64,000 bases of DNA, taken from assembly GCF_039524395.1 (NCBI RefSeq), contig NZ_BAAAGO010000001.1, one strand, 5' to 3'. This DNA comes from Micropruina glycogenica (GTDB lineage: Bacteria > Actinomycetota > Actinomycetes > Propionibacteriales > Propionibacteriaceae). A program made the position numbers and the translations under genes. Below, one piece after another: positions 10,713-18,223 of this stretch; the first letter of the stretch is position 1, and every line of letters starts with the position of its first letter. The notes under the pieces are model-generated. The model had not been told where the DNA came from. It did not search any database and saw only the letters and a list, made by a program, of their open reading frames with translations.

Positions 10713-10785
10713 CGGACTTCGCTGCCTTCGTGACAGGTGACTGCCTGCATGCGGGCAGCGAAGTGTCACAAGGGCAGCTACGTCG
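10713..10785. repeat. Dispersed ~72-bp imperfect palindrome, copy A
   Basis: Nested inverted repeats around a CTGCCTGCATGCGGGCAG centre. It is closely similar base for base to the element at 28281-28352, which shares the blocks TGTCACAA, CTGCCTGC and GGCAGCTACGT. Neither copy encodes protein. Copy A lies at the broken 5' end of the aldo/keto reductase remnant. It has the form of a REP/MITE-like non-autonomous element. Confidence 0.8.
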
Positions 10786-10791
10786 AGCGGG

Positions 10792-11169
10792 TCAGACTGC
10801 GCGCGATACCCAGGGGAACCGGCGGTCGATCTGCGGGTCGTAGAGCGGCACACCCATGGCGTCAAGGGTCTGAATCGCGGGATCCATCACCGTGAGGTCT
10901 TTCACGTTGTGAAAGGTGAGTACCACGAAGGTGCCGCCGGCGATCCAGACGTCGAACGACCCGTGGGTCGGGTGGCTGAAGTGGTAGGTGTCGCTGCGCC
11001 GCCAGGTGCCGTACATGATGGCCAACTCGTTGAGCACCCGCTCGGTGTCGAGGGGGGCGACGTCCTTGACCCTGCGGCCCTTGATCAGCTTCAGGTACGT
11101 GCGGCGATCGGCCACGCGATTACTGCGCCGGCCGTCGGGGTAGGCCCAGAACGCCAGTTGGTAGCTCAC
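10792..11169 (-). CDS. Hypothetical protein, about 125 aa
   Basis: No family recognised. Begins at GTG 11169 (MSYQLAFWAYPDG) or at TTG 11178; no clear ribosome-binding site is seen for either. The sequence has a small alpha/beta look: SYQLAFWAYPDGRR, then a helix-rich stretch with RRTYLKLIKGRRV and RVLNELAIMYGTWRRSD, then GSFDVWIAGGTFVVLTFHNV, then a C-terminal segment near PLYDPQIDRRFPWVS. This layout recalls small immunity-type proteins encoded near toxins and nucleases, but that is only a resemblance. It is divergent from the AbiEi-like gene, with a 52-bp inverted repeat in between. Confidence 0.55.
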   Translation of the reverse strand: MSYQLAFWAYPDGRRSNRVADRRTYLKLIKGRRVKDVAPLDTERVLNELAIMYGTWRRSDTYHFSHPTHGSFDVWIAGGTFVVLTFHNVKDLTVMDPAIQTLDAMGVPLYDPQIDRRFPWVSRAV

Positions 11170-11259
11170 AGGGCGCAATCTAGTTCGTGACCCACCAGAT
11201 CAAGCCGCACGACGCGGGTGTTCAGGTGATCTTTGGCATCGGGTTCAACTGGGTCGTGA

Positions 11260-11311
11260 AAGACAGTGTGAGTTTGGGCATCGTCTCCGGTACCCAAACT
11301 CACAGTGTCTT
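11260..11311. repeat. 52-bp inverted-repeat element, copy 1 (left flank of AbiEi-like gene)
   Basis: Two 19-base arms starting AAGACAGTGTGAGTTTGGG match each other at 18 of 19 positions and enclose a 14-base loop (CATCGTCTCCGGTA). The same element, in the same orientation and of the same length, recurs at 12323-12374. The two copies bracket one gene. This copy lies in a divergent promoter region, which argues against a plain terminator. Confidence 0.85.
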
Positions 11312-11376
11312 CGGTGGCCCGCGGGCATGAACGCGAATCTGACCATTTCGGCAGGCTCGGTGCCCACACTGCGAGC

Positions 11377-12309
11377 GTGAGAGCTCGCACAGCCCTGCCC
11401 GCCGACCTGGTGGCGCTCGCTCAACGCCAGGCCGGTGTGCTTTCTCGTGACCAACTCTTGCGGTTCGCCCTGTCGCGTCAGACCATCGCCCGGCTACTGG
11501 CGAGCGGGCTGCTCACGGTTCTGACACCGGGAATCTATCTGCGGGGCGGCGAGCCGAGTTGGATGAGCCGAGCCTGGGCCGGCCTGCTGATCGGCGGGTC
11601 GACGGCCGTGCTGGGTGGGCCGACTGCTGGCTACCTGCAGAAGTTGGTGCGCGAGCCGCCCGACGTGATCACGGTCTACTCCAATCGTCAGTTGGCGCCT
11701 CGGGACGGTTGGCTGTTCGTTCGAGGTACTCGAGCCTGCAGTGGCGAACCGGCTCGCACGCGGTACGAGGCAACGGTTATCGATCTCTGCGCTGAGGGTG
11801 ACGAAGACGACGTGGCTGCCGTGCTCGCCGACGCGGTCTCGAGCCGTCGAACGACGACCAAGAAACTGCTGGCCGAGGTGCATAGCCGCTCTCGGTTGCG
11901 TCACCGGTCGTTGCTCTGTGACGTGCTGGGCGATGTGGACGCCGGCGCGCATTCCGCGCTGGAGCGCCGCTTTCTCGTCGATGTCGAACGCGCGCACGGT
12001 CTACCCACTGCCACTCGGCAGGCTCATGCCGGCACGGCACATCGCAGTGACGCCTGGTACGAGGAGTACGCACTCGTGGTCGAACTCGACAGCAAGCGGC
12101 ACCACAGCGGCGGCGCAACATTTCACGACACGACTCGCGACAACGACCACGCGCTCGTCGGGTTGACCACCTTGCGGCTCCGTTGGGCGCATGTAACGGG
12201 TTCCAACGCCTGCGCCACCGCTCAAGTACTGGGGGCGGCGCTAGCGGCCCGCGGTTGGCACGGGCCACTCACGTCGTGCCCGAAGTGTGCCTTGGTGCAT
12301 CCGATCTAG
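11377..12309 (+). CDS. AbiEi-like antitoxin/HTH N-terminus with DUF559-type nuclease-like C-terminus
   Basis: A 310-residue protein; GTG 11377 is chosen over 11305 because the earlier codons read through non-conserved sequence. Residues 5-60 (LVALAQRQAGVLSRDQLLRF, then RLLASGLLTVLTPGIYLRGG) form the winged helix of type IV antitoxin AbiEi-like proteins. A middle domain follows (GWLFVRGT, EATVIDLCAEGDEDDVAAVL). The last 100 residues resemble the DUF559/Vsr-type PD-(D/E)xK fold: EYALVVELDSKRHHSG, HDTTRDNDHALVG and TTLRLRWAHVTG give a plausible E/D-x-D-x-K site. Such two-domain proteins are common and uncharacterised in Actinobacteria. It stands alone between two identical-type inverted repeats, with no toxin partner adjacent. 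Confidence 0.75.
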   Translation: MRARTALPADLVALAQRQAGVLSRDQLLRFALSRQTIARLLASGLLTVLTPGIYLRGGEPSWMSRAWAGLLIGGSTAVLGGPTAGYLQKLVREPPDVITVYSNRQLAPRDGWLFVRGTRACSGEPARTRYEATVIDLCAEGDEDDVAAVLADAVSSRRTTTKKLLAEVHSRSRLRHRSLLCDVLGDVDAGAHSALERRFLVDVERAHGLPTATRQAHAGTAHRSDAWYEEYALVVELDSKRHHSGGATFHDTTRDNDHALVGLTTLRLRWAHVTGSNACATAQVLGAALAARGWHGPLTSCPKCALVHPI

Positions 12310-12322
12310 TTCTGGCCACAAA

Positions 12323-12374
12323 AAGACGGTGTGAGTTTGGGCATCGTCTGGACTACCCGAACTCACACTGTCTT
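12323..12374. repeat. 52-bp inverted-repeat element, copy 2 (right flank of AbiEi-like gene)
   Basis: Same length and orientation as copy 1; the arms begin AAGACGGTGTGAGTTTGGG and pair at 17 of 19 positions, and the 14-base loop begins CATCGTCTGG. It lies between two convergent genes, so it may also act as a bidirectional terminator. Confidence 0.85.
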
Positions 12375-12380
12375 CGAGGT

Positions 12381-15300
12381 CTACAGGGGCTGACGCCCCA
12401 ACGTGCCCACCAGGGCCGCCCGGTAGTCGTCGCTGCCGAACCGGTCGAGTTCGGCGCGCGCCGCGGTGAGCCGGCTCGGCACGTCGAGGCGCTCACTGGC
12501 TTCGGCGTTCTCGGGCACGCCCGCAAAGCCCTCCAAGCGATCGACCACGGCCTGCGCGCGGTTCTGAGCCCACTGCCGCTTGCTGTCGAGTCGCTCGGCG
12601 TACCAGTCGGAGTTCAGCACGGTGTCGCGGTCGAACAGCCCGCGCACCTCGGCCGAATCGAGGTCGTGGCCATCGGCCGTGGTGCCGTTCGCCATGATCT
12701 CGAGCAACGCCCGCAGCGGCGGAATCGCCAACTCGATGGTGCCGTCGTCGAAGTACGACTGGGCGACCCGGCGATGGGTCTCGACGATGATGTCGAGGCT
12801 GTCGGCGTAGATGCCCTCGTCCTGCAGCTCCGGACGCAGCATGTCGGCGGTGAACACCACGTGCGGGTGCAGAAAGATGCGGCCGAAGTACTTGCGGGCG
12901 AACTTCTGCGTCATGCGGTAGCCGAGCCGGCTGGCGCGCACGGGGCGTCCGTCGATCTCGGTGTCTTCGACGCGTTCGAGGCACCCCTCGGCGATCAGGT
13001 TCGCGGCCGAGCGTTCGTCGTCGGTCATGCGCGAGAACACCTCAGGAATCAGCATCGAGATGTCGTGGTCGACCCGCACGTTCGGGCCGACGTAGCCGGC
13101 GCACGACACCCAGCCGTCATAGCCGGTGAGCACGTAGCTGAGCAGCGCCGCATTCAGGTCGACGATGGCCGGCATGGCGTTGAACGGGCCCTTGGTCAGC
13201 GCGCCTTCGGACCCGGCACCGGTGGTGGACGGCGACTTGCCGGTCATCGAGCTGATGTATTCCATGAACAGCTCGGGCAGTTCCATGTAGTGCAGCGGGT
13301 TGTACGAACACAGCGCCGGCACCGGGCCGTCCGGCGGGTTGTTGCGCCGTCCGGCGGCCACCACGTCGACCGGCACGGGCATGGGCGCAGCGCTGGGCAG
13401 CTTGGCCAGCAGGTGCATGGCCAGGTCGGCCGCGGCGGTGGCCTGGGCGTTGGTCAGGTCGGGCCGCTTCTGCAGGTACCTCGGGTTCTTGGACGGCTTG
13501 CCGCCCACCAACCGCGGGTTGGCCGACGACACCACGAACCGTGGGCTCTGGTCGTCCGGCTGGTCGGCGAACTCGGCCAGCAGCTGCTGCATCGGGGTGG
13601 TGAACGCGCTGAACGCCACCGCGTCGTCGCGCATCTCGCGGGCGTCGAAGCGGGTCAGCGGTTCGAAGTTCGACAAGAAGTTGTCGTGGCCCGACATGTC
13701 GAGCTCGGTCTGCTTGTCGTAGCCGCGGTGAATGGCGTCGTCAGGGCGCTGAAAGAGCAGGTTCTCGCAGTTCTGCACGTACTTGCGGCTCAGCCCGATC
13801 GCGCCGTCGGGCACGGCGGTGAGGTGCGCCGGGCCGACGATCGAGGCGGTGATGTCGTCTTCGGTCTGCACCTTGACGGCCGGGTTGAAGTCGTGGCGCA
13901 GGCCGAACAGCCGCCACGAGCCGTCGGTGTCGAAGCCGACCCGCAGCATGTTCACGTTGATGCGCTCACCGTCGAGCCGCAGCGCGTTGCCCTGCCGGCC
14001 GTTCATGATGCCGACGGTGAAGTGACTGCGCCAGTCGCCACCCCACTCGGGCCGGTGGAACCGCTTGACCACGAACACGAGTTCCTTCACGTGCGGCGGA
14101 ATGCTCTCGAGCCACTCGTTGTAGGCATCGGTGAAGTCGTCGGACGGCGTGAGCAGCTTGATCACGCTGCCGATCGAGCGGGTGGGCGACAGGATCGCGC
14201 GGGTGTCGGTGCCGCGCAGGGCTTCGTCGGCGAACCGGTCGGAATGGTCGCGGGCGAGGATCGCTTCGACGGCGTCCATGTCGGCGTCGAAGTCGGCGGT
14301 GTAGGCGTTGCCGAAGATGAACGCGTCGGTGATGGCCTTGCTGATCTCTGACTTGCCGCCGCCCGAGACGGTGCACGGCTTGTGGCACGAGGTGACGTTG
14401 GGCACCACGGCCTTGAGGTCCCAGTGCTTGGGGTCGCTCGGCGACTGCGCCAGTTGCACGCGGTAGCCGTTGGGGCCGAAGTAGGTCTTGTCGGCGCGCA
14501 GCCTGATCGAACGCTCACCCGAGGGCGTGTTCCACGACACGGTCATCGTGCGCAGCGAATAGGTCGGACGACTCGGCACCAGCACGTGCTCGGGGTGTTC
14601 GAGATCGATCGCATGACCCTCGGGCTGCCGTACGAATCGGTGCGGGTCGCGCGCCAGCACGTCGTCGAGCCGGTAGTCGTCGGTGGCCGACTCGTCGGTG
14701 TAGCCGCTGCCGATGTTGTACGACGGAAAGACCAGGGCGCCGCCCGCGTGCTCTTCTTCGACGTTGCCGAACAGGTTCGCGGTGTAGCTGATCTGGGTCT
14801 TCACCTCTTTCTTGCAGTAGCCGAAGTAGTTGTCGGCGATCACGGTGACCATCACGCCGCGCGCGTCGCGGGCGCAGATCTTGAACGCCTGGCCGCCGTT
14901 GTACCGCTCGTCGGGCTTCGACCAGCACATGCCGTCGCGGCGCTGGCGCGGGGTGGCGTCGTCGATGTGCGGCAGGCCCAGCTCCTTCTTGGTCACCCGG
15001 GTCAGATGCGGCGCCAGAATGACGCAGCCGGTCGTGCCCGTCCAGGTGCCGGGGTCGAGGGACGCGTCGTGCTCCGGCAAGTAGGGGTCGCCGCCGTTGC
15101 CGAAGATGCCTTCGACGAAGTCGAGGTTCGCGACCAGGCCGCCGGGCACGATGAACCGGGTCTCCATGCGGCGTTCGGTGGCGTAACCGGGCACCGCGGG
15201 CGACACCAGCGGCCGCAGCAGCAGCGACACGAAACAGGCCGCAGGGTGATCGGTGTGCGACAGGTAGGGCAGCACCAGGTCGCCCTCGGGGGGGCGGAAG

Positions 15301-15791
15301 GCGAGCGTCAACAGCCGTCCGAACACCGCCTTGGGGGCGGCGATCTTGTCGTCGGGAATAGGCAGGCCGCCCTCGGCGATGTGAAACACCCCCGCGGTGG
15401 TACGGCGGTCGTTGGCCGGGTTGTGCAGCACGCCGTTGGCCAGCCGGTAGCTCGACAGCAGCGGTGATGAGAACGAGTCACCGTTCACCGGCAACGAGAT
15501 CGCGCGAGCCAGGCCGGGCTCGTCGAGCACCAGGGTGCGCCGGGGAAGCATCGGGCGGTCGGCGGCCAGGTCACCTGGGTAGACGTCGGCAAGGTAATCG
15601 TCGAGAAAGGTCTGAATGCGCTGGTCGGCCGCGCAGAGCCGATCGGACAGCCGACGGCTGAGCTCGCGCTGACGGGCCAGAATCGGGGCCACCAACTGGG
15701 CGCTGGTTTCTTCTTCGGCCTGTACGGGCACCGCGAGGCCGATCAGGGCGAGGCGCAGATTGACGGCGGCAGAGGTCACTTCAGAGGGCAT
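12381..15791 (-). CDS. Probable PPi-dependent phosphoenolpyruvate carboxykinase
   Basis: A 1,136-residue soluble protein. Its size and its apparent lack of relation to ordinary ATP- or GTP-PEPCK fit the PPi-type enzyme (EC 4.1.1.38) known from Propionibacterium and Entamoeba, which interconverts PEP + CO2 + phosphate and oxaloacetate + pyrophosphate. Near residue 475 is TSCHKPCTVSGGGKSEISK, a glycine-rich Lys/Ser loop like a phosphate-binding kinase loop. MCWSKPDERYNGGQAFKICA and SMTGKSPSTTGAGSEGALTK are further dense motif regions. The fold continues to the C-terminus without internal repeats or membrane segments. The start ATG 15791 lacks an obvious ribosome-binding site. The identification rests on remembered family features and should be read as likely rather than proven. 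Confidence 0.6.
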   Translation of the reverse strand: MPSEVTSAAVNLRLALIGLAVPVQAEEETSAQLVAPILARQRELSRRLSDRLCAADQRIQTFLDDYLADVYPGDLAADRPMLPRRTLVLDEPGLARAISLPVNGDSFSSPLLSSYRLANGVLHNPANDRRTTAGVFHIAEGGLPIPDDKIAAPKAVFGRLLTLAFRPPEGDLVLPYLSHTDHPAACFVSLLLRPLVSPAVPGYATERRMETRFIVPGGLVANLDFVEGIFGNGGDPYLPEHDASLDPGTWTGTTGCVILAPHLTRVTKKELGLPHIDDATPRQRRDGMCWSKPDERYNGGQAFKICARDARGVMVTVIADNYFGYCKKEVKTQISYTANLFGNVEEEHAGGALVFPSYNIGSGYTDESATDDYRLDDVLARDPHRFVRQPEGHAIDLEHPEHVLVPSRPTYSLRTMTVSWNTPSGERSIRLRADKTYFGPNGYRVQLAQSPSDPKHWDLKAVVPNVTSCHKPCTVSGGGKSEISKAITDAFIFGNAYTADFDADMDAVEAILARDHSDRFADEALRGTDTRAILSPTRSIGSVIKLLTPSDDFTDAYNEWLESIPPHVKELVFVVKRFHRPEWGGDWRSHFTVGIMNGRQGNALRLDGERINVNMLRVGFDTDGSWRLFGLRHDFNPAVKVQTEDDITASIVGPAHLTAVPDGAIGLSRKYVQNCENLLFQRPDDAIHRGYDKQTELDMSGHDNFLSNFEPLTRFDAREMRDDAVAFSAFTTPMQQLLAEFADQPDDQSPRFVVSSANPRLVGGKPSKNPRYLQKRPDLTNAQATAAADLAMHLLAKLPSAAPMPVPVDVVAAGRRNNPPDGPVPALCSYNPLHYMELPELFMEYISSMTGKSPSTTGAGSEGALTKGPFNAMPAIVDLNAALLSYVLTGYDGWVSCAGYVGPNVRVDHDISMLIPEVFSRMTDDERSAANLIAEGCLERVEDTEIDGRPVRASRLGYRMTQKFARKYFGRIFLHPHVVFTADMLRPELQDEGIYADSLDIIVETHRRVAQSYFDDGTIELAIPPLRALLEIMANGTTADGHDLDSAEVRGLFDRDTVLNSDWYAERLDSKRQWAQNRAQAVVDRLEGFAGVPENAEASERLDVPSRLTAARAELDRFGSDDYRAALVGTLGRQPL

Positions 15792-15909
15792 GGGTCAAGT
15801 CTCGGGGACTCGGCGGAGCTTGTCAGTAGGTGCAGAGCCTGTCCCACGATCGTTACGAACGGGTCTCGACATTCGGTTGCAACATTGGCGATCAAACCCG
15901 GCAATTCCC

Positions 15910-15938
15910 TTGACCAGGGGCTTGTGGAAGCGCTTTCA
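15910..15938 (+). promoter_or_regulatory. GH16 promoter region with LacI-type operator
   Basis: A TTGACC box (15910-15915) is followed by TGGAAGCGCTTTCA (15925-15938), a perfect match to the general LacI-family operator form TGNAANCGNTTNCA. The operator falls where RNA polymerase would bind, 40 bases before the glucanase start codon. A LacI-type regulator sensing a glucan oligosaccharide is expected; which one is unknown. Confidence 0.7.
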
Positions 15939-15977
15939 TAAGGCGATCATCCCCCCGTGTCAAAGGAGACACAGATC

Positions 15978-17921
15978 ATGAGGCTCCACTCGCGCACCCC
16001 CCGCAGTCGCAGTACTCGCAGCAGAATCGCTCGAACCGCCGCATTCGTGGGCGCTGTCGGGCTCGCCGTCACCGGCGGATTGAGTGCCGCTCGGGCCCAG
16101 GCCGCCCCGGTCGCGGACGGCTGGACGACGGTCTGGTCGGACGACTTCAGCGGTGCCGCCGGCGCATTGCCCGGTTCGGACTGGCAGATCGACACCGGCA
16201 CCAGCTACCCCGGCGGCCCGCCCGCCTGGGGCACCTGGGAGGTGCAGACCTACACGAACTCGACCGCCAACCTGTACACCGACGGCAACGGGCACCTGAA
16301 CATCAAGCCCATTCGTGACGCCGCCGGCAACTGGACCTCGGCCCGCATCGAGACCAAGCGGTCGAACTTCAAGGCCCCAGCTGGAGGGTTGCTGGCGATC
16401 GAGTCGCGCATTCAGATGCCCAACGTCACCGGCGACGAGGCACTGGGCTACTGGCCGGCGTTCTGGGCGTTGGGCAGCCCCTACCGGGGCAACTGGTGGA
16501 ACTGGCCGGGCATCGGCGAGCTCGACATCATGGAGAACGTCAACGGCCTCGACCGGGTGTGGGGCGTGCTGCACTGCGGGGTGAACCCGGGCGGGCCGTG
16601 CAACGAGACCACCGGCATCGCGGCCAGCCGGCCTTGCCCTGGGTCGTCGTGCCAGTCGGCGTTTCACACCTACCGGTTCGAGTGGGACCGCTCGGTGACC
16701 CCCAACCAGCTGCGTTGGTACGTGGACGGTGTCGAGTTTCACAAGGTGACGCAGGACCAGTTGCCGGCCGACACCTGGACGAACATGACCAGCCACGAGG
16801 GCTACTTCGTGCTGCTGAACGTGGCCATGGGCGGTGCTTTCCCGAACGCGTTGGCCGGTACCACACCCACGGCCTCGACGGTGTCGGGGCGTCCGATGGT
16901 GGTCGATTACGTGAGCGTGCAGGCCAAGGGCGGCACGGGTGAGCCGGAGCCGACTCCGACGCCGACGGCCACCGCCACCGCCACGGAGACCCCCACGGCC
17001 ACGCCCACCCCGACCGCGACGGCGACTGCAACGGCGACGCCGACTGCCGGTTCGGGTGGTTCCGCGTATCGGGTGATCGAGGCCGAGGCGGCGTCCGATT
17101 CGAAGGGTGCGTCGGTGGGTTCGTCGGCGGTGACGGGTCTGGGTAATGGGGACTGGTTGAAGTTCTCGGGGCTGGATTTTGGTTCGGGTGTGCCGGCGAA
17201 TCAGTTTGTTGCGACGGTGGCCTCTGGCGCCTCGGGTGGGGTGTCGGGTCTGGTCGAGGTGCGCCTTGATTCGCCGTCGGCGCCGGTGATCGGCAGTTTC
17301 GCAGTGGCGAACACGGGTGGGTGGACCTCATGGCGCTCGGTGCCGGCGAACATCGCGGGTACGACCGGGGTGCATGACGTGTATGTGACGTTCACCTCGG
17401 GTCAGCCGGCCGACTTCGTGGCCATCGACAACCTGAGCTTCGCCCGTCCGGGTGGTGCTGAGCCCACGGCCACGCCCACCCCGACCGCGACGGCGACTGC
17501 AACGGCGACGCCGACTGCCGGTTCGGGTGGTTCTGCGTATCGGGTGATCGAGGCCGAGGCGGCGTCTGATTCGAAGGGTGCGTCGGTGGGTTCGTCGGCG
17601 GTGACGGGTCTGGGTAATGGGGACTGGTTGAAGTTCTCGGGGCTGGATTTCGGTTCGGGTGTGCCGGCGAATCAGTTTGTTGCGACGGTGGCCTCTGGCG
17701 CCTCGGGTGGGGTGTCGGGTCTGGTCGAGGTGCGCCTTGATTCGCCGTCGGCGCCGGTGATCGGCAGTTTCGCACTGGCGAACACGGGTGGGTGGACCTC
17801 ATGGCGATCGGTGCCGGCGAACATTGCGGGTACGACCGGGGTGCATGACGTGTATGTGACGTTCACCTCGGGTCAGCCGGCCGACTTCGTGGCCATCGAC
17901 ACCATCACCTTCGGCCGGTAG
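15978..17921 (+). CDS. Secreted GH16 endo-beta-glucanase with two CBM6 modules
   Basis: A 647-residue extracellular glucan hydrolase, probably a laminarinase (endo-1,3-beta-glucanase). ATG 15978 has AAAGGAG nine bases before it. Arg-rich n-region and hydrophobic core to about residue 37 (GLSAARAQA, then APVADG) make a signal peptide. The GH16 domain (about 40-290) holds GELDIMENV with E181 as nucleophile, D183 and E186 as acid/base, plus YWPAFWALGSP and WTNMTSHEGYFVLLNVAMGG. A Thr/Pro/Ala linker of the PTPTATATA type follows. Then come two nearly identical CBM6-like modules (each starting YRVIEAEAASDSKG and ending near PADFVAID), separated by a second copy of the linker. Promoter and LacI operator lie just upstream. 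Confidence 0.92.
   Translation: MRLHSRTPRSRSTRSRIARTAAFVGAVGLAVTGGLSAARAQAAPVADGWTTVWSDDFSGAAGALPGSDWQIDTGTSYPGGPPAWGTWEVQTYTNSTANLYTDGNGHLNIKPIRDAAGNWTSARIETKRSNFKAPAGGLLAIESRIQMPNVTGDEALGYWPAFWALGSPYRGNWWNWPGIGELDIMENVNGLDRVWGVLHCGVNPGGPCNETTGIAASRPCPGSSCQSAFHTYRFEWDRSVTPNQLRWYVDGVEFHKVTQDQLPADTWTNMTSHEGYFVLLNVAMGGAFPNALAGTTPTASTVSGRPMVVDYVSVQAKGGTGEPEPTPTPTATATATETPTATPTPTATATATATPTAGSGGSAYRVIEAEAASDSKGASVGSSAVTGLGNGDWLKFSGLDFGSGVPANQFVATVASGASGGVSGLVEVRLDSPSAPVIGSFAVANTGGWTSWRSVPANIAGTTGVHDVYVTFTSGQPADFVAIDNLSFARPGGAEPTATPTPTATATATATPTAGSGGSAYRVIEAEAASDSKGASVGSSAVTGLGNGDWLKFSGLDFGSGVPANQFVATVASGASGGVSGLVEVRLDSPSAPVIGSFALANTGGWTSWRSVPANIAGTTGVHDVYVTFTSGQPADFVAIDTITFGR
16993..17921 (+). repeat. 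471-bp tandem duplication encoding linker plus CBM6
   Basis: Unit 1 runs from about 16993 to 17463 and unit 2 from 17464 to the stop at 17921, a period of 471 bases (157 codons). Long stretches are identical even at silent positions; the few differences include one Ala/Leu-region change (FAVANTGG versus FALANTGG). Such identity means recent duplication or ongoing gene conversion. Confidence 0.92.
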
Positions 17922-17939
17922 TCACTCGACCAGCGGGTT

Positions 17940-18153
17940 CCGTCATCCCGGCGCACGCCGGAATCTCACAAGCCCCTGATCAAGGCGCGGCACGTCTCTC
18001 CGCTCCTTGGTCGGAGAGATCCCGGCGTGCGCCGGGATGACGGAGGGGACGCCCGCGAGGTGCGGTGATCGAGCGTGTCGAGATCTGATTCGCTCAGGTC
18101 TCGACACGCTCGACCGGCGGGCGAACGTGTCATTCCGGCGAGCGCCGGAATCT
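17940..18153. repeat. Cluster of dispersed palindromes between glucanase and add
   Basis: The ~300-base gap holds three copies of the CCGGCG-N-CGCCGG palindrome (17944-17965, 18018-18043, 18129-18153) with flanking GTCATCCC or GGAATCTC, and one copy of the GGTCTCGACACGCTCGACC-type palindrome (18067-18119). No gene is seen here. These are the two main dispersed-repeat families of the window. Confidence 0.85.
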
Positions 18154-18223
18154 CTGTGGCGCCGAACGAGTCTCGAGTGCGCCGCAACGACGAACCGGCC
18201 ACGGGCGGATGGATGGGTGGGCA

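Noticed and set aside
9623..10750. A 375-residue aldo/keto reductase-membrane protein fusion
   Set aside because: The reductase part breaks at SYEHIV, and a membrane protein with its own start at 10282 follows; the continuous frame is accidental.
11377..12309. Complete AbiE toxin-antitoxin pair
   Set aside because: No AbiEii nucleotidyltransferase toxin gene is adjacent; only the AbiEi-like domain is present, fused to a nuclease-like domain.
12323..12374. Inverted repeat simply as a bidirectional terminator
   Set aside because: Possible for this copy, but the identical-type copy at 11260 is in a divergent promoter region, and neither is followed by a convincing T-run.
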